Source: Bacteroidetes bacterium UBA1312
Lineage (GTDB): Bacteria > Bacteroidota > Bacteroidia > Chitinophagales > Chitinophagaceae
DNA: 64,000 nt
Reading direction: 5' to 3'
Assembly: GCA_002307135.1 (NCBI GenBank)
Contig: DBTQ01000036.1
Coordinates: forward strand, 1-64,000
The notes beneath the pieces are model-generated. The model worked only from the letters and a program-made list of their open reading frames with translations. It made no database searches and had not been told where the DNA came from. A program made the translations under genes and the position numbers. Shown here piece after piece: positions 1 to 8,604 of this stretch; positions within the stretch are counted from its first letter, which is position 1, and every line of letters begins with the position of its first letter.

Positions 1-58
1 TCTCGTCACCAAACGGAACAAATATCTCATGTCCGCAAGAACAAATTATCTGCTCCAT
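1..58 (-). CDS. partial small zinc-ribbon-like protein (runs off left edge)
   Basis: An open frame starts with ATG at 58 and runs off the window; the visible part reads MEQIICSCGHEIFVPFGDE. The CxC-G-H pattern suggests a metal-binding knuckle. Its start overlaps the last 13 bases of the upstream lipoprotein gene (stop at 46-48), which would fit translational coupling. Only 19 residues are visible, so the call is tentative. Confidence 0.4.
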   Translation of the reverse strand, partial: MEQIICSCGHEIFVPFGDE

Positions 59-426
59 TCTTGCTCCATCTGTTTAACCATTCCTAAATCAGATACTTGA
101 TTCCATTCAAGTATATAACCATCATAAGACTTTACCTTATTAATGAAAAAGCAATTCGGATAAATATTGCCACTAATACAATAAACAGTATCGTTGCTCG
201 TATAAGAATGATAGGTTAATGTAATTGGGCTTTGTTTATTCGGCGGCACATCTATTTGCTGAGGAAATGTAATAGCTACTGTGCTATCGCTCGTTTTATA
301 TACATCTACATATCTTGACGTATCTGAAATAATTTTCCATCTACCGTTAAATGATGGTTTAAAATCTTTCTCTTTTTTACAGGATATAGCTGCAAAAGTT
401 ATTATTAAAATGGTTAGTTTTTTCAT
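46..426 (-). CDS. small hypothetical lipoprotein
   Basis: The 126-residue product begins with a lipoprotein signal: a charged n-region, a hydrophobic stretch and a lipobox ending AAISC around residues 12-16. The mature part is rich in Lys, Ser and Thr, with GRWKII near residue 28 recalling the lipocalin-like or DUF-type small lipoproteins common in Bacteroidota. I recognise no named family. It lies downstream of a tiny zinc-ribbon gene (471-605) with a weak hairpin between them, and overlaps the next partial gene. A cell-envelope location is inferred from the lipobox. Confidence 0.6.
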   Translation of the reverse strand: MKKLTILIITFAAISCKKEKDFKPSFNGRWKIISDTSRYVDVYKTSDSTVAITFPQQIDVPPNKQSPITLTYHSYTSNDTVYCISGNIYPNCFFINKVKSYDGYILEWNQVSDLGMVKQMEQEWSR

Positions 427-447
427 ATTGTCATTTGATTTAGAAAG

Positions 448-465
448 GCTGCCTATTGGCAGCCC
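448..465 (-). terminator. GGCTGCC hairpin between two small genes
   Basis: A perfect 7-bp inverted repeat, GGCTGCC-TATT-GGCAGCC, lies between the stop of the zinc-ribbon gene (471) and the start of the lipoprotein gene (426). On the minus strand it is followed only by TTTCT, so it is a weak terminator or attenuating hairpin. Confidence 0.45.
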
Positions 466-470
466 TTTGA

Positions 471-605
471 TTAGTATTGAAATATTTTTTTGATAAACCG
501 TTCCAGTTTATTCCAGATATGATTTCCACCTGTTATTCTACATCTTGAATTAGTGTTTGGTGTACTACTCATTTCACCACATTTGTTGCACTGATACTTT
601 GCCAT
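471..605 (-). CDS. 44-residue zinc-ribbon protein
   Basis: Reading the minus strand from ATG at 605 to TAA at 471 gives a 44-residue protein starting MAKYQCNKCGEMSS. It has a CxxC knuckle at residues 6-9, a further Cys at 22, then GGNHIWNKL and a basic C-terminus. This matches the pattern of tiny Bacteroidota zinc-ribbon proteins (Cys knuckle, then a G-x-H-x-W motif). Substrate and role are unknown. It is divergent from the XRE regulator at 703, with about 100 bases between them. Confidence 0.6.
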   Translation of the reverse strand: MAKYQCNKCGEMSSTPNTNSRCRITGGNHIWNKLERFIKKIFQY

Positions 606-702
606 ATAATTGATTTTAAGTGAACTCAAAAATAAGCTAAAATTTAGCTTTTGTAGCTCGTACGAATGTCAAATTAATGTTAAATCGAGTTTAGTATTGA
701 TT

Positions 703-930
703 ATGCCGCAACCAATATCAAACGAACAGAAACAACAACTAATTAAATTAGGAGAACGTGTAAGGAGTATTAGACAAAGTAAAGCGTTGTCCTTGCAAGA
801 TGTAGCGGATAAAATAGATAAAGACAGGCAATCAATTCAAAAATTAGAGAAAGGCGGATTTAATCCTTCGTATATTTACCTATTAGAAATCTGCAAAGGT
901 TTAGAAATAGATATTAAAGAACTATTCTAA
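703..930 (+). CDS. XRE-family helix-turn-helix regulator
   Basis: A 75-residue protein, MPQPISNEQKQQLIKLGERV onward, consisting of a single Cro/C1-type HTH domain. The core is LGERVRSIRQSKALSLQDVADKIDKDRQSIQKLEKG followed by the recognition and closing helices. I chose ATG 703 because the HTH family normally begins with a short LI-KLGERIR lead; the frame is open to 610, but that extension looks non-coding. Such small XRE proteins often accompany mobile or accessory loci in Bacteroidota. It probably regulates itself or the divergent small genes. Confidence 0.75.
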   Translation: MPQPISNEQKQQLIKLGERVRSIRQSKALSLQDVADKIDKDRQSIQKLEKGGFNPSYIYLLEICKGLEIDIKELF

Positions 931-1066
931 TAAAAATGTCCTGTCTTAATGAACCTTTCTAAAATAGTAGATACCTAAATAGGATACGTTCTAACAACCG
1001 TAGAATCAATTAAATTAATTTCTTTGTTAATAAACTTTTATTACCTTAGCTATCAAATACTATTTT

Positions 1067-2191
1067 ATGATGAAATGTATAAGATACAATATAAACAGTA
1101 ACAAAAAAATCAAAACAATACTACTAATATGTGGTAGTTTACTTCTCACAAGCAAAGTAGAAGCTCAATTTACAACATCTAGTGGTGCTACGACTACGAA
1201 TGATAATGTGGGTATCGGACTCGGTACAGCCGTTCCAGATGCGCAATTGAGTCTTCAATCAGGATATAGCAATGCAGGATGTGCAACTTATTCTGGTAAA
1301 CCTGCTCTTAAAATTAATTGGACAATACCAGATATGTTTTGTCCACCTCCTGGTCCAAGTGGAACAAGACCTAATATCCTTGAAGTTTTCAATAAATATA
1401 CTTCTGGAGGAACTACCACAATCACACCTTACTTGATGATGGACTATGCAGCTAATTTGGGTTTAGGTACTAATCCTATTAGTGGTTATAAATTTTCAGT
1501 ATTAGGTAATTCAATTCTCAATGGTAATCTACAAGTAGGTAATTTATCTTTACCATCAGGTACAAGAATGGTAGTTGATGGTGATGTGGCTATTACTAAC
1601 TCTAGTTCATCAACATGGCGAAATCTCACAGCTCGTACTACTAATGCTGCTTTTAATATTGCTGCTAATACTGGAAGCGATGATGGAGGAACTATTGAAT
1701 TATATGGTCCAAGTTATTCTGGACATGAAGGTCAAGTAAAATTGATATCTTATGGTAATACTGGAACAGGTGTCGAATTTATAAGTTATAACCCAACATT
1801 AAGCACTTGGGTATCCAATATGAAAGTAATGAATACTGGTCAAGTAACAATAGGAACAAGACAACCCATTGGTTCATATTCTGGTTATAAATTGGGTGTC
1901 GATGGTGATATTGTTTGTACACGGGCAGTAGTACAGGCAGGTAGTTGGGCTGACTTTGTATTTAAACCTGATTATGATTTACCAACCTTAACTAGCGTAG
2001 AAGAATATATTACTAAAAACAAACATTTGCCTAATGTACCATCAGAACAAACAATACTAAAAAATGGTGTAGATGTTGGAGATATGAATAAAATACTGTT
2101 ACAAAAAGTAGAAGAATTAACGTTGTATATGATACAACTGCAAAAGCAAAATGAAAATTTACAAGCACAAATTGATCTACTCAAAAAGTAA
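1067..2191 (+). CDS. secreted fibre-like surface protein with C-terminal coiled coil
   Basis: A 374-residue protein with an N-terminal signal sequence (hydrophobic IKTILLICGSLLLTS ending near EAQF). The middle is Gly/Ser/Thr/Asn-rich with repeating VGIG, LGVDGDI and VGNLSL patterns like beta-helical tail-fibre stalks. The C-terminus has the Bacteroidota module WADFVFKPDYDLPTL...HLPNVPSE followed by a Leu/Gln coiled coil (residues about 335-374). That module resembles the region preceding intramolecular chaperone domains of fibre proteins, but no clear S74 peptidase is present. A weak -7-like TACCTTAG lies at 1042-1049. It probably forms an operon with the next genes (gap 6 nt). Confidence 0.6.
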   Translation: MMKCIRYNINSNKKIKTILLICGSLLLTSKVEAQFTTSSGATTTNDNVGIGLGTAVPDAQLSLQSGYSNAGCATYSGKPALKINWTIPDMFCPPPGPSGTRPNILEVFNKYTSGGTTTITPYLMMDYAANLGLGTNPISGYKFSVLGNSILNGNLQVGNLSLPSGTRMVVDGDVAITNSSSSTWRNLTARTTNAAFNIAANTGSDDGGTIELYGPSYSGHEGQVKLISYGNTGTGVEFISYNPTLSTWVSNMKVMNTGQVTIGTRQPIGSYSGYKLGVDGDIVCTRAVVQAGSWADFVFKPDYDLPTLTSVEEYITKNKHLPNVPSEQTILKNGVDVGDMNKILLQKVEELTLYMIQLQKQNENLQAQIDLLKK

Positions 2192-2197
2192 TAAATA

Positions 2198-2677
2198 GTG
2201 AAGACGCTAATTCAATATTTTTTCGTTGTATTGCTACCTTTGGTAATAACATGCTCATGCAACAAAGCCTCTGTAAATCTTAGTGATACTAAATTAATAG
2301 GAACGTGGCGTTTAGATAGCCTTACGAATATATCAGGTGGTGATACTAAAACAGCAAACATGGATACATCAGTTAGCTCTTATTATAAAGGCAAACATAT
2401 CGCTGTTGAATTTAAGGATGACTTTTCAATTTATTCGACCAATTATAGTTTTGATATTACTGGAAAATACACTCTAAAAAGTAGTACATCAGTAAATATT
2501 TCAATGAATGAAATCAAAAATGCAAGTATTGTCCCTATATCATTATTTCAGCCATTATTTGTAAAATCAATGAATGATGCCAGTACTTACAGAATAGACG
2601 GAACAGGTGCTTACGGTAGTCAATTATTTATTTATTATGCCAATGGACAAGCAGTAATTCGATTCACTAAAATTTAA
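2198..2677 (+). CDS. hypothetical lipoprotein, paralogue 1
   Basis: A 159-residue product starting at GTG 2198, six bases after the preceding stop. It has a signal peptide with a lipobox around ITCSC (residues 17-21), then a small domain beginning LIGTWRLDSLTNISGGDTKTANMD. The next gene encodes the same layout (WRVDSLTNLTGGDTKTALMD, and the shared FQPLFVKSMNDAS), so the two are tandem paralogues. The LIGTWRL start resembles lipocalin-like Bacteroidota lipoproteins; no function can be assigned. Confidence 0.6.
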   Translation: MKTLIQYFFVVLLPLVITCSCNKASVNLSDTKLIGTWRLDSLTNISGGDTKTANMDTSVSSYYKGKHIAVEFKDDFSIYSTNYSFDITGKYTLKSSTSVNISMNEIKNASIVPISLFQPLFVKSMNDASTYRIDGTGAYGSQLFIYYANGQAVIRFTKI

Positions 2678-2679
2678 AA

Positions 2680-3168
2680 ATGAGATTTATGAAACAAAAA
2701 TTTATCGTAGTTCAATTACTATTCACAGTAATGATACTTACAAATTTCAGTTGCACAAAAGGTTCTTCATCCAGCAGTCCAACCGTAATAGGAAGTTGGC
2801 GTGTAGATAGTTTAACTAATTTAACAGGTGGCGATACAAAGACAGCTTTAATGGATACTCCTTATAGTGCTGGATATAAAACTTTACATATTGTCATTGC
2901 ATTCAAAGATGATTCAACGGCAAGTGCTACTAACTATAGTCATGAAATTGCTGGAGTGTTTAGCGTAGCTTCTTCATCTAAAATTCATTTTGTATTGAAA
3001 GAAATGCCTGATAAATTATTACTACCACCTTCGGATTTTCAACCTTTATTCATTAAATCTATGAATGATGCAAGTTCATATAAAATAGATGGAGATGGTT
3101 CTTTAGGAACTAAATTATCTATTTTTTATGCGAGTGAACAATCAGTAATCCATTTATCCAAATTATAA
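2680..3168 (+). CDS. hypothetical lipoprotein, paralogue 2
   Basis: A 162-residue tandem paralogue of the gene just upstream (2-nt gap). The signal peptide has the lipobox TNFSC near residue 25; ATG 2689 (MKQKF) is an equally likely start and shortens the n-region by three residues. The mature part shares GSWRVDSLTN, GGDTKTA and FQPLFIKSMNDASSYKIDG with its neighbour. Divergence between copies is large, so the duplication is not recent. Envelope location is inferred; function unknown. Confidence 0.6.
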   Translation: MRFMKQKFIVVQLLFTVMILTNFSCTKGSSSSSPTVIGSWRVDSLTNLTGGDTKTALMDTPYSAGYKTLHIVIAFKDDSTASATNYSHEIAGVFSVASSSKIHFVLKEMPDKLLLPPSDFQPLFIKSMNDASSYKIDGDGSLGTKLSIFYASEQSVIHLSKL

Positions 3169-3178
3169 AACTGGCAAT

Positions 3179-5128
3179 TTGAAAAAAATACTACTTTACT
3201 ACACAAGTGTAGTTATGACAATACTGTGTACATATACTAACGGCAATGCGCAATTAAGTTTAAAAGGGGTGCCCGAAAGTTGGATAAATGGCACACAATA
3301 TGAATCAGATATCCCAACTTATATAACTCCCGAAATAAACTATTTACAATTAGCTCAAGAAGACTCAGTAGATGAAAAAATAAATAATCCACCAAGATTT
3401 GGTTTCGCTAACCAGGTACAAATAAATCCGGATAATTCAGGAAAATGGAGCATATCAAGTTCTGGAATAAAAATTTGGCAAATAAAAATAAAATGTCCAG
3501 ATGCTTTATCAATAAATTTTCTGTTTGATAAATTCCACTTACAAGTAGGCTCTAAGTTGTATATATACAGTACTAAAACAAATCAAGTTATAGGTGCTTT
3601 CTCTAATCAAAACAATAAAGGCACATTTCTAAATCCAAGAGGATTTGGTACTGGTTTAGTATATGGTGATGAAGTTATAATGGAACTAGATGTACCTAAA
3701 GATTACATTAATAATAATATTCTACAAATAAGTGCTGTTGTCCACGGCTATCGATTAATAAATATACCTGACCAATATAAAACTAGTACTACTCCTGGAT
3801 TTGGTGTATCTAGTGCTTGTGAAGTAAATATAAATTGTCCCGAAGGATCTGACTGGCAAGATGAAAAAAAAGGAGTAGCACTCATTTTAGTAAAAGGTAA
3901 TAGATGGTGTACAGGAAGTTTGATTAACAATACATGTAGAAATGGCGAAATATATTTTTTGACAGCTAATCATTGTTTAGGCGATCAAGCAGTAATAGGT
4001 GGGATCGATAAAGATGCTATTTCTCATCCAGATGCCAGTGATTGGACTTTCTGGTGGAATTATGAAAGCCAAGATTGTACAAACCCTAGTGTTGAACCTG
4101 GACACGGGACTACAAATGGTGCGGTAGTAGTAGCAAATAATTCAAAGTCAGATTTCGCATTATTAAGATTAACTGAAAACCCAGTATTTCAAAACCCACC
4201 CCTTGACGTTTATTTCAATGGATGGAATAGAATTACTTCACCATCTGCGGGTGGTGTAGGAATACATCACCCAAGTGGTGATATTAAAAAAATAAGCACA
4301 TTTTTGAATGTTCCTGCACCAGGTTGTTCATTTAATATTTCCTCACATTGGTGTGTTAATTGGGTTTCGACTGTTACGAACTATGGAGTTACAGAGCCAG
4401 GCTCTAGCGGTTCTCCAATATTTTCAACTGATAAAAAAATATTTGGGCAATTACATGGTGGACCGTCTTCGTGTACAGCTACTATAACCGATAAACATGA
4501 TGATTATGGACGTTTTTCAGTATCATGGGATTACTCCTCAACTAATGAGCGACAATTAGAACATTGGTTAGATCCATGTAATAGTGGAGAATTAAATATA
4601 GCTGGTGGATATTTTAGATTTTGTCCACTTGTTGTTGGGTATATTAGTGAAGAAGTAATAACTACTAAAAAAGACTTTTTGGCATCTGACAGAATTGAAA
4701 CAAATTCCGTAATAACAAACACAGGAAATGTGTATATGTCTGCGGTCAATGAAATACAAATGAAAGATGGTTTTGACGCACAATATGGCTCTGAATTTGT
4801 TGCTGAAATTAAAAATTGTGGGGTTATTAGTACAGAGAGAGTATCAAAGCCAATTGCAAAATCTAATGAAGCAATTGTTAAAAATAAGTTGTATCCTAAT
4901 CCAACATCAGGAATAGCTACACTAACTTTTGATGCAGAAAAAATAGATAACTATCATTTAAAATGTACTGACCTGTATGGAAAAACTATTTATGAAGAAA
5001 ATGGTACAACAATACAAGGCATAAATAATGTTGTAATTCATTCCGAAAATTTATTATCCGGAATTTATTTTATTTTATTAGAGTACAAAGGAAATAGGAT
5101 AACCAATAAATTGGTTGTTACAAAATAA
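3179..5128 (+). CDS. secreted trypsin-like serine protease with T9SS sorting domain
   Basis: A 649-residue protein, start TTG 3179, with a signal peptide ending near GNAQ. The protease domain spans roughly residues 210-465 and shows a full S1-type triad: His265 in LTANHC, Asp325 in SKSDFALLRL and Ser410 in PGSSGSP. Many Cys residues and the layout resemble lysyl-endopeptidase-like (Achromobacter protease I type) secreted enzymes. The C-terminus (about 570-649) is a T9SS type A sorting domain with LYPNPTSG, GIYFILL and a final LVVTK. It is probably secreted or surface-bound. TTG is the only start directly before the signal peptide. Confidence 0.82.
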   Translation: MKKILLYYTSVVMTILCTYTNGNAQLSLKGVPESWINGTQYESDIPTYITPEINYLQLAQEDSVDEKINNPPRFGFANQVQINPDNSGKWSISSSGIKIWQIKIKCPDALSINFLFDKFHLQVGSKLYIYSTKTNQVIGAFSNQNNKGTFLNPRGFGTGLVYGDEVIMELDVPKDYINNNILQISAVVHGYRLINIPDQYKTSTTPGFGVSSACEVNINCPEGSDWQDEKKGVALILVKGNRWCTGSLINNTCRNGEIYFLTANHCLGDQAVIGGIDKDAISHPDASDWTFWWNYESQDCTNPSVEPGHGTTNGAVVVANNSKSDFALLRLTENPVFQNPPLDVYFNGWNRITSPSAGGVGIHHPSGDIKKISTFLNVPAPGCSFNISSHWCVNWVSTVTNYGVTEPGSSGSPIFSTDKKIFGQLHGGPSSCTATITDKHDDYGRFSVSWDYSSTNERQLEHWLDPCNSGELNIAGGYFRFCPLVVGYISEEVITTKKDFLASDRIETNSVITNTGNVYMSAVNEIQMKDGFDAQYGSEFVAEIKNCGVISTERVSKPIAKSNEAIVKNKLYPNPTSGIATLTFDAEKIDNYHLKCTDLYGKTIYEENGTTIQGINNVVIHSENLLSGIYFILLEYKGNRITNKLVVTK

Positions 5129-5181
5129 TCAAATTGATAAAGAATTAAAAATAGGTGATTTAATTTTTAAACAATAGAAAT

Positions 5182-5343
5182 ATGAATCAAGTACTTTTTC
5201 AAATATTGGCTAATGTAAAAATTATTAGCGAAAAACAAGCAGAAATCTTAGCAAAATTAAATGGCACAACTTACGGGCAGGAGCTTACTAAAATTACACA
5301 CCAAATAAATGAATTGGAAAAGCAATTTAACGGAACAAATTAG
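5182..5343 (+). CDS. 53-residue coiled-coil-like small protein
   Basis: ATG 5182 to TAG 5343 encodes MNQVLFQILANVKIISEKQA and on to ELTKITHQINELEKQF. The whole chain is predicted helical with heptad-spaced Leu/Ile, so a short coiled coil is plausible. It is convergent with a broken ORF on the other strand (5344-5505) whose N-terminus is similarly helical and Glu/Gln-rich. No family is recognised. AT-rich and accessory in character. Confidence 0.45.
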   Translation: MNQVLFQILANVKIISEKQAEILAKLNGTTYGQELTKITHQINELEKQFNGTN

Positions 5344-5505
5344 TTAGCCGTTTTTCTCAATTGTTTTAATACCAAACACTTTTTCATCATATTTGAAAAA
5401 GTTGGCAATTTTTTGGCATTCATTATCAGACTTTTCTTTTTCTTTTCACAGTTGTATCTGTTCGTTTCTTATTTCAGTTAAAAGCCGAATTATTTCATCT
5501 TTCAT
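5344..5505 (-). pseudogene. small ORF interrupted by an in-frame TGA
   Basis: From ATG 5505 the minus strand reads MKDEIIRLLTEIRNEQIQL, then a TGA at 5446-5448, then 33 more in-frame codons (KEKEKSDNECQKIANFF to IEKNG) before a true stop at 5344. There is no internal ATG after the TGA. A single change from TGG would restore a 53-residue protein, the same length as the convergent neighbour. Most likely a decayed small gene. Confidence 0.45.
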
Positions 5506-5613
5506 ACATTTTATAGTGTCTAAATTTTAATTTGTTTTAGAAGATATAATTCGACTTTTAGTAGCAACACTGCAAGTACCAAGGACGTTATTGATGAAGA
5601 TCAGGGTCATTTA

Positions 5614-7263
5614 TTGGCAGCAACTAGCTCAAATTTAGTAAGGCTCGATAAAAACAACTTTTTGTCTAAAAAGATACTGCTCCATAAAAGAGTGACATCT
5701 GTAGCTAAACTAGGAAATACGATATATGCCGGCACATTAGATGGTTTGATGGCAGGTGATACTTCAGAAAACTTTCATCAGATTTTCTCATCCAACTCCA
5801 CTTTAAACGGACATATTGTAACGCTATCTGCCGGTGCTGATCATATTTTATGGGTAGCTAATAATAAAGCAGAATTGATAGCTGTGACGGGAGATAAAAT
5901 AACTGCTGTTATTAACGATCGAAATGGATTACAATGTAACAGAATATCTGTAATCAAAACATCGTCCCGATTTATTTGGGTAGGAACAGATAAAGGTTTG
6001 TATGCCATAAACAATAAAGCACCATATAATATTGTACGCCATCTGACCTATATCACCGGACTCAACAACAATCAAATTAATTGTTTGGATGTGCACAATG
6101 GAAGGGTATGGATAGGTACCCCTGATGGGATCAATTATTTTGAGGAACAAGATATTTTTGAGCAAGTATCAGAGCCCAATCTAATTATTAACAGTATCAG
6201 GAACGGAAATATAACTTTGCCAATAAGTTGGAACCCAATCACCCTTCCTCAAAAAACGCTGGCAATTGATTTTGATATCATAGATTATTCAAGTGGCCAA
6301 AAACCTTTGTACCAATATCGACTTAATAATGACAGCGTTTGGATAAACTTAGACAATAGTAAACTGTATTTTCCTTCGGTACCTTATGGTAGTTTTACGA
6401 TCAGCATAAAAGCATTGTCGCCCAATTGGAAAAATAGCGCTCATTGTACCTTAGCATTCTATCATCCGTATCCCTTTTACCTAAGGTGGTGGTTTCTAAT
6501 ATCGGCATCATTAATATTGATTGGATGTATTGTAGGAATTGTTGCTTTATTTATCAAACGAGTACGAACAAAAGACAAGGAAAAAATCGCCACTCAGCGT
6601 AATTTATTGCAACTCGAGCAAATGGCCTTACAGGGAAAAATGAATCCTCATTTTATTTTTAATTGCATTGCAGGAATCAAGCAGTATTACAGTAATGGTG
6701 ACCTGGAAAAAGCAAATAGTTTTGTCGATGAATTTGCGTCATTGATACGACAGACATTTGATATGGGAACAGAGCTATTTGTATCACTCGACAAAGAACT
6801 AAATTACCTTACTCGATATTTGTCAATAGAACAGACACGATTCAATGATTCTTTCGATTTTACTATAACAAAAGATCTGACAATATCTGAATCATTCATT
6901 TATATACCCACAATGCTACTACAGCCAGTCGTTGAAAATGCAGTAAGACATGGTGTTCGACACTTGACAAATCGTCGTGGTGAAATAAAAATAAATGTAG
7001 TGCAAAAAAATGAGCGTATTGAAATAACAATTACAGATAATGGAGTGGGCAGACAAAAGAGCAGCAGTTTTGGACGCATGTATCAAAATATTATTCGGTT
7101 AACGAGCAGTACCGTCAATACAAAACGCATAGATATCCTTAACCAACTTTTTGAACAGCAAATTATAAATATAACAGAGGATATACTAAATGAACAAAAT
7201 GAAGTGATAGGTACCCGTGTTTTGATCTCATATCCAATGAATATTCACCAATTACAACATTAA
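5614..7263 (+). CDS. LytS-type sensor histidine kinase, 5'-truncated
   Basis: The open frame (549 codons from TTG 5614) encodes the last few blades of a two-component-regulator propeller (WVGTDKGLYAI, VWIGTPDGINYF), a Y_Y_Y-like domain (about residues 195-285), one membrane helix (about 289-313) and a His_kinase/HATPase module with NPHFIFN (His346) and PVVENAVRHG. Full-length relatives carry a signal peptide and many more blades (about 900-1000 residues). Here the frame is open upstream only to a stop at 5521-5523, with no ATG before codon 46, so the N-terminal half is missing. The LytTR regulator follows at 7278. Probably non-functional as a sensor; the kinase half might still be made. Confidence 0.72.
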   Translation: MAATSSNLVRLDKNNFLSKKILLHKRVTSVAKLGNTIYAGTLDGLMAGDTSENFHQIFSSNSTLNGHIVTLSAGADHILWVANNKAELIAVTGDKITAVINDRNGLQCNRISVIKTSSRFIWVGTDKGLYAINNKAPYNIVRHLTYITGLNNNQINCLDVHNGRVWIGTPDGINYFEEQDIFEQVSEPNLIINSIRNGNITLPISWNPITLPQKTLAIDFDIIDYSSGQKPLYQYRLNNDSVWINLDNSKLYFPSVPYGSFTISIKALSPNWKNSAHCTLAFYHPYPFYLRWWFLISASLILIGCIVGIVALFIKRVRTKDKEKIATQRNLLQLEQMALQGKMNPHFIFNCIAGIKQYYSNGDLEKANSFVDEFASLIRQTFDMGTELFVSLDKELNYLTRYLSIEQTRFNDSFDFTITKDLTISESFIYIPTMLLQPVVENAVRHGVRHLTNRRGEIKINVVQKNERIEITITDNGVGRQKSSSFGRMYQNIIRLTSSTVNTKRIDILNQLFEQQIINITEDILNEQNEVIGTRVLISYPMNIHQLQH

Positions 7264-7277
7264 AAAAACACTACAAA

Positions 7278-8033
7278 ATGAATACGATAAAGGCAATCAT
7301 TGTAGAGGATGAATTAATGTCTCAACAATATTTAAAAAACTTTTTGCAACAGCACTTTTCTACTATTAATGTTGTGGCCATTATAGACAACTTACCGGAT
7401 GCGGTTGATGCTTTAAAATTACATGTTCCGGATATTGTTTTCTTAGACATTGAAATAAAAATGGGAACCGGATTTGATGTTTTGGCTGCTATTCCGGACA
7501 TAAAATCAGAAATCATCTTTACAACAGCTTTCAATCAATTTGCAATCGAAGCTTTTAAATATCACGCCATTGATTATTTACTAAAGCCATTAGAAGACAA
7601 GCGGGTATTTGAAGCCGTTAGCCACTGTATCAAAAGGCTGGAACAAAAAAATAGCGGACAGCAGATAACGCAACTATTGCAATCGATTCAACGGCCGGCA
7701 TTACAAATACAACACTTAGGAATACATACATTAGAAGGTATAGAATTTATTAATATTGCCGATATTGTTTTTGCTGAAGCAAAAGGAAATTATACTGAAC
7801 TAAAACTCAACTCGGGTGCTACAATAGTGGCGTCTAAAAAATTAAAGGAGATAGAGCAGAGTTTGACAGGTGGCAGTTTCTTCCGTATTCACAACTCTTA
7901 TGTCGTCAATATGATGTACATAAAAAAATACAACAAAGGGCGGGGTGGCGATATCATACTTAAAGACGGTTCATGTCTTCCCGTATCTGCTACGCGCAAA
8001 GACGACTTTTTAAAATACTTTGGTGAAGTATAG
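7278..8033 (+). CDS. LytTR-family response regulator
   Basis: A 251-residue protein with an N-terminal receiver domain (acidic pocket EDE at residues 10-12, phospho-acceptor Asp57 in VFLDIE, conserved Lys in LLKPLE) and a C-terminal LytTR DNA-binding domain (from about 145; FFRIHNSYVVNMMYI and LPVSATRKDDF). It is 14 nt downstream of the truncated LytS-type kinase, its expected partner. It is intact, so it may be orphaned by the kinase truncation. A strong hairpin follows at 8088-8130. Confidence 0.88.
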   Translation: MNTIKAIIVEDELMSQQYLKNFLQQHFSTINVVAIIDNLPDAVDALKLHVPDIVFLDIEIKMGTGFDVLAAIPDIKSEIIFTTAFNQFAIEAFKYHAIDYLLKPLEDKRVFEAVSHCIKRLEQKNSGQQITQLLQSIQRPALQIQHLGIHTLEGIEFINIADIVFAEAKGNYTELKLNSGATIVASKKLKEIEQSLTGGSFFRIHNSYVVNMMYIKKYNKGRGGDIILKDGSCLPVSATRKDDFLKYFGEV

Positions 8034-8087
8034 ATTCTTTAAATCAGTTATCACATTTTAGTCAAGCTGCAATTATCTAAAGTGTAT

Positions 8088-8130
8088 CAATCATCAAAAT
8101 AGATTCAGGAGAAATCTATTTTGATGATTG
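8088..8130 (+). terminator. 18-bp perfect hairpin after the LytTR gene
   Basis: An 18-bp perfect inverted repeat (8088-8105 with 8113-8130; arm CAATCATCAAAATAGATT, loop of 7) lies 55 bp after the LytTR stop. No T-tract follows, so it is either a Rho-independent-like terminator using AT-rich arms or an mRNA-stabilising stem. Confidence 0.55.
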
Positions 8131-8604
8131 CTGCTCTCCCAGAATTTGCCTTATTTCTACATAGTTATACAACCAAACGACATACTTATACATTGCCGGT
8201 TTAATATCAACATATTGTTTTCTATTTTTAGATCAGAACATAATCAATGGCACAGCATAGCAATCCCAGACTTTTGTAAACCAATAATGTCATGCCCCTC
8301 ATCCCTACCATGCCCCTTACCCATCATCATACCAAGGAAATGAGGAACCTAAAGTTTTAGGGCATTAAAATAGAACGGGGTACACTAAACGATTTTGTTT
8401 ATTGTACCCTGCGTTTTTATAGCGCATCAGCGGATGCTATGAGAAAGCGCACATTTTTTCAAAATAACCACTAATATGCATTTATGATCGTGTTTAATTA
8501 TGGGAATTATATTTTTAATGAAGAAACTATATAATGGCTAAAAACACAAGTATTATATTTGAATGACCAATTATTTTTTATTGAAAAACTAAAACATAAT
8601 CACA
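8131..8604. other. 474-bp non-coding stretch with gene relic and promoter
   Basis: No convincing gene lies here; the 71-codon plus-strand ORF at 8128-8343 is not conserved in character. The part 8246-8430 is a decayed copy of the 3' end and terminator of the downstream gene (see the separate entry). A Bacteroidota -7-like element TATATTTG lies at 8554-8561, suitably placed for the gene starting at 8605. Confidence 0.6.
8246..8430 (+). repeat. relic of a duplicated 3' gene end plus terminator
   Basis: This stretch aligns with 10180-10341, the end of the T9SS gene and its terminator. The coding remnant reads GTA-stop-QSQTFVNQ-stop, matching GTAQQSQTFVKQ-stop, with a TAG in place of CAG. The match continues through AGAACGGGG...TTTTTATAGCGC, which in the intact copy is the terminator hairpin. 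It is therefore what is left of a second, upstream copy of the gene. Confidence 0.7.

Noticed and set aside
8128..8343. 71-codon plus-strand ORF
   Set aside because: Overlaps the hairpin and the relic of the T9SS gene end in a different frame; no protein-like features.
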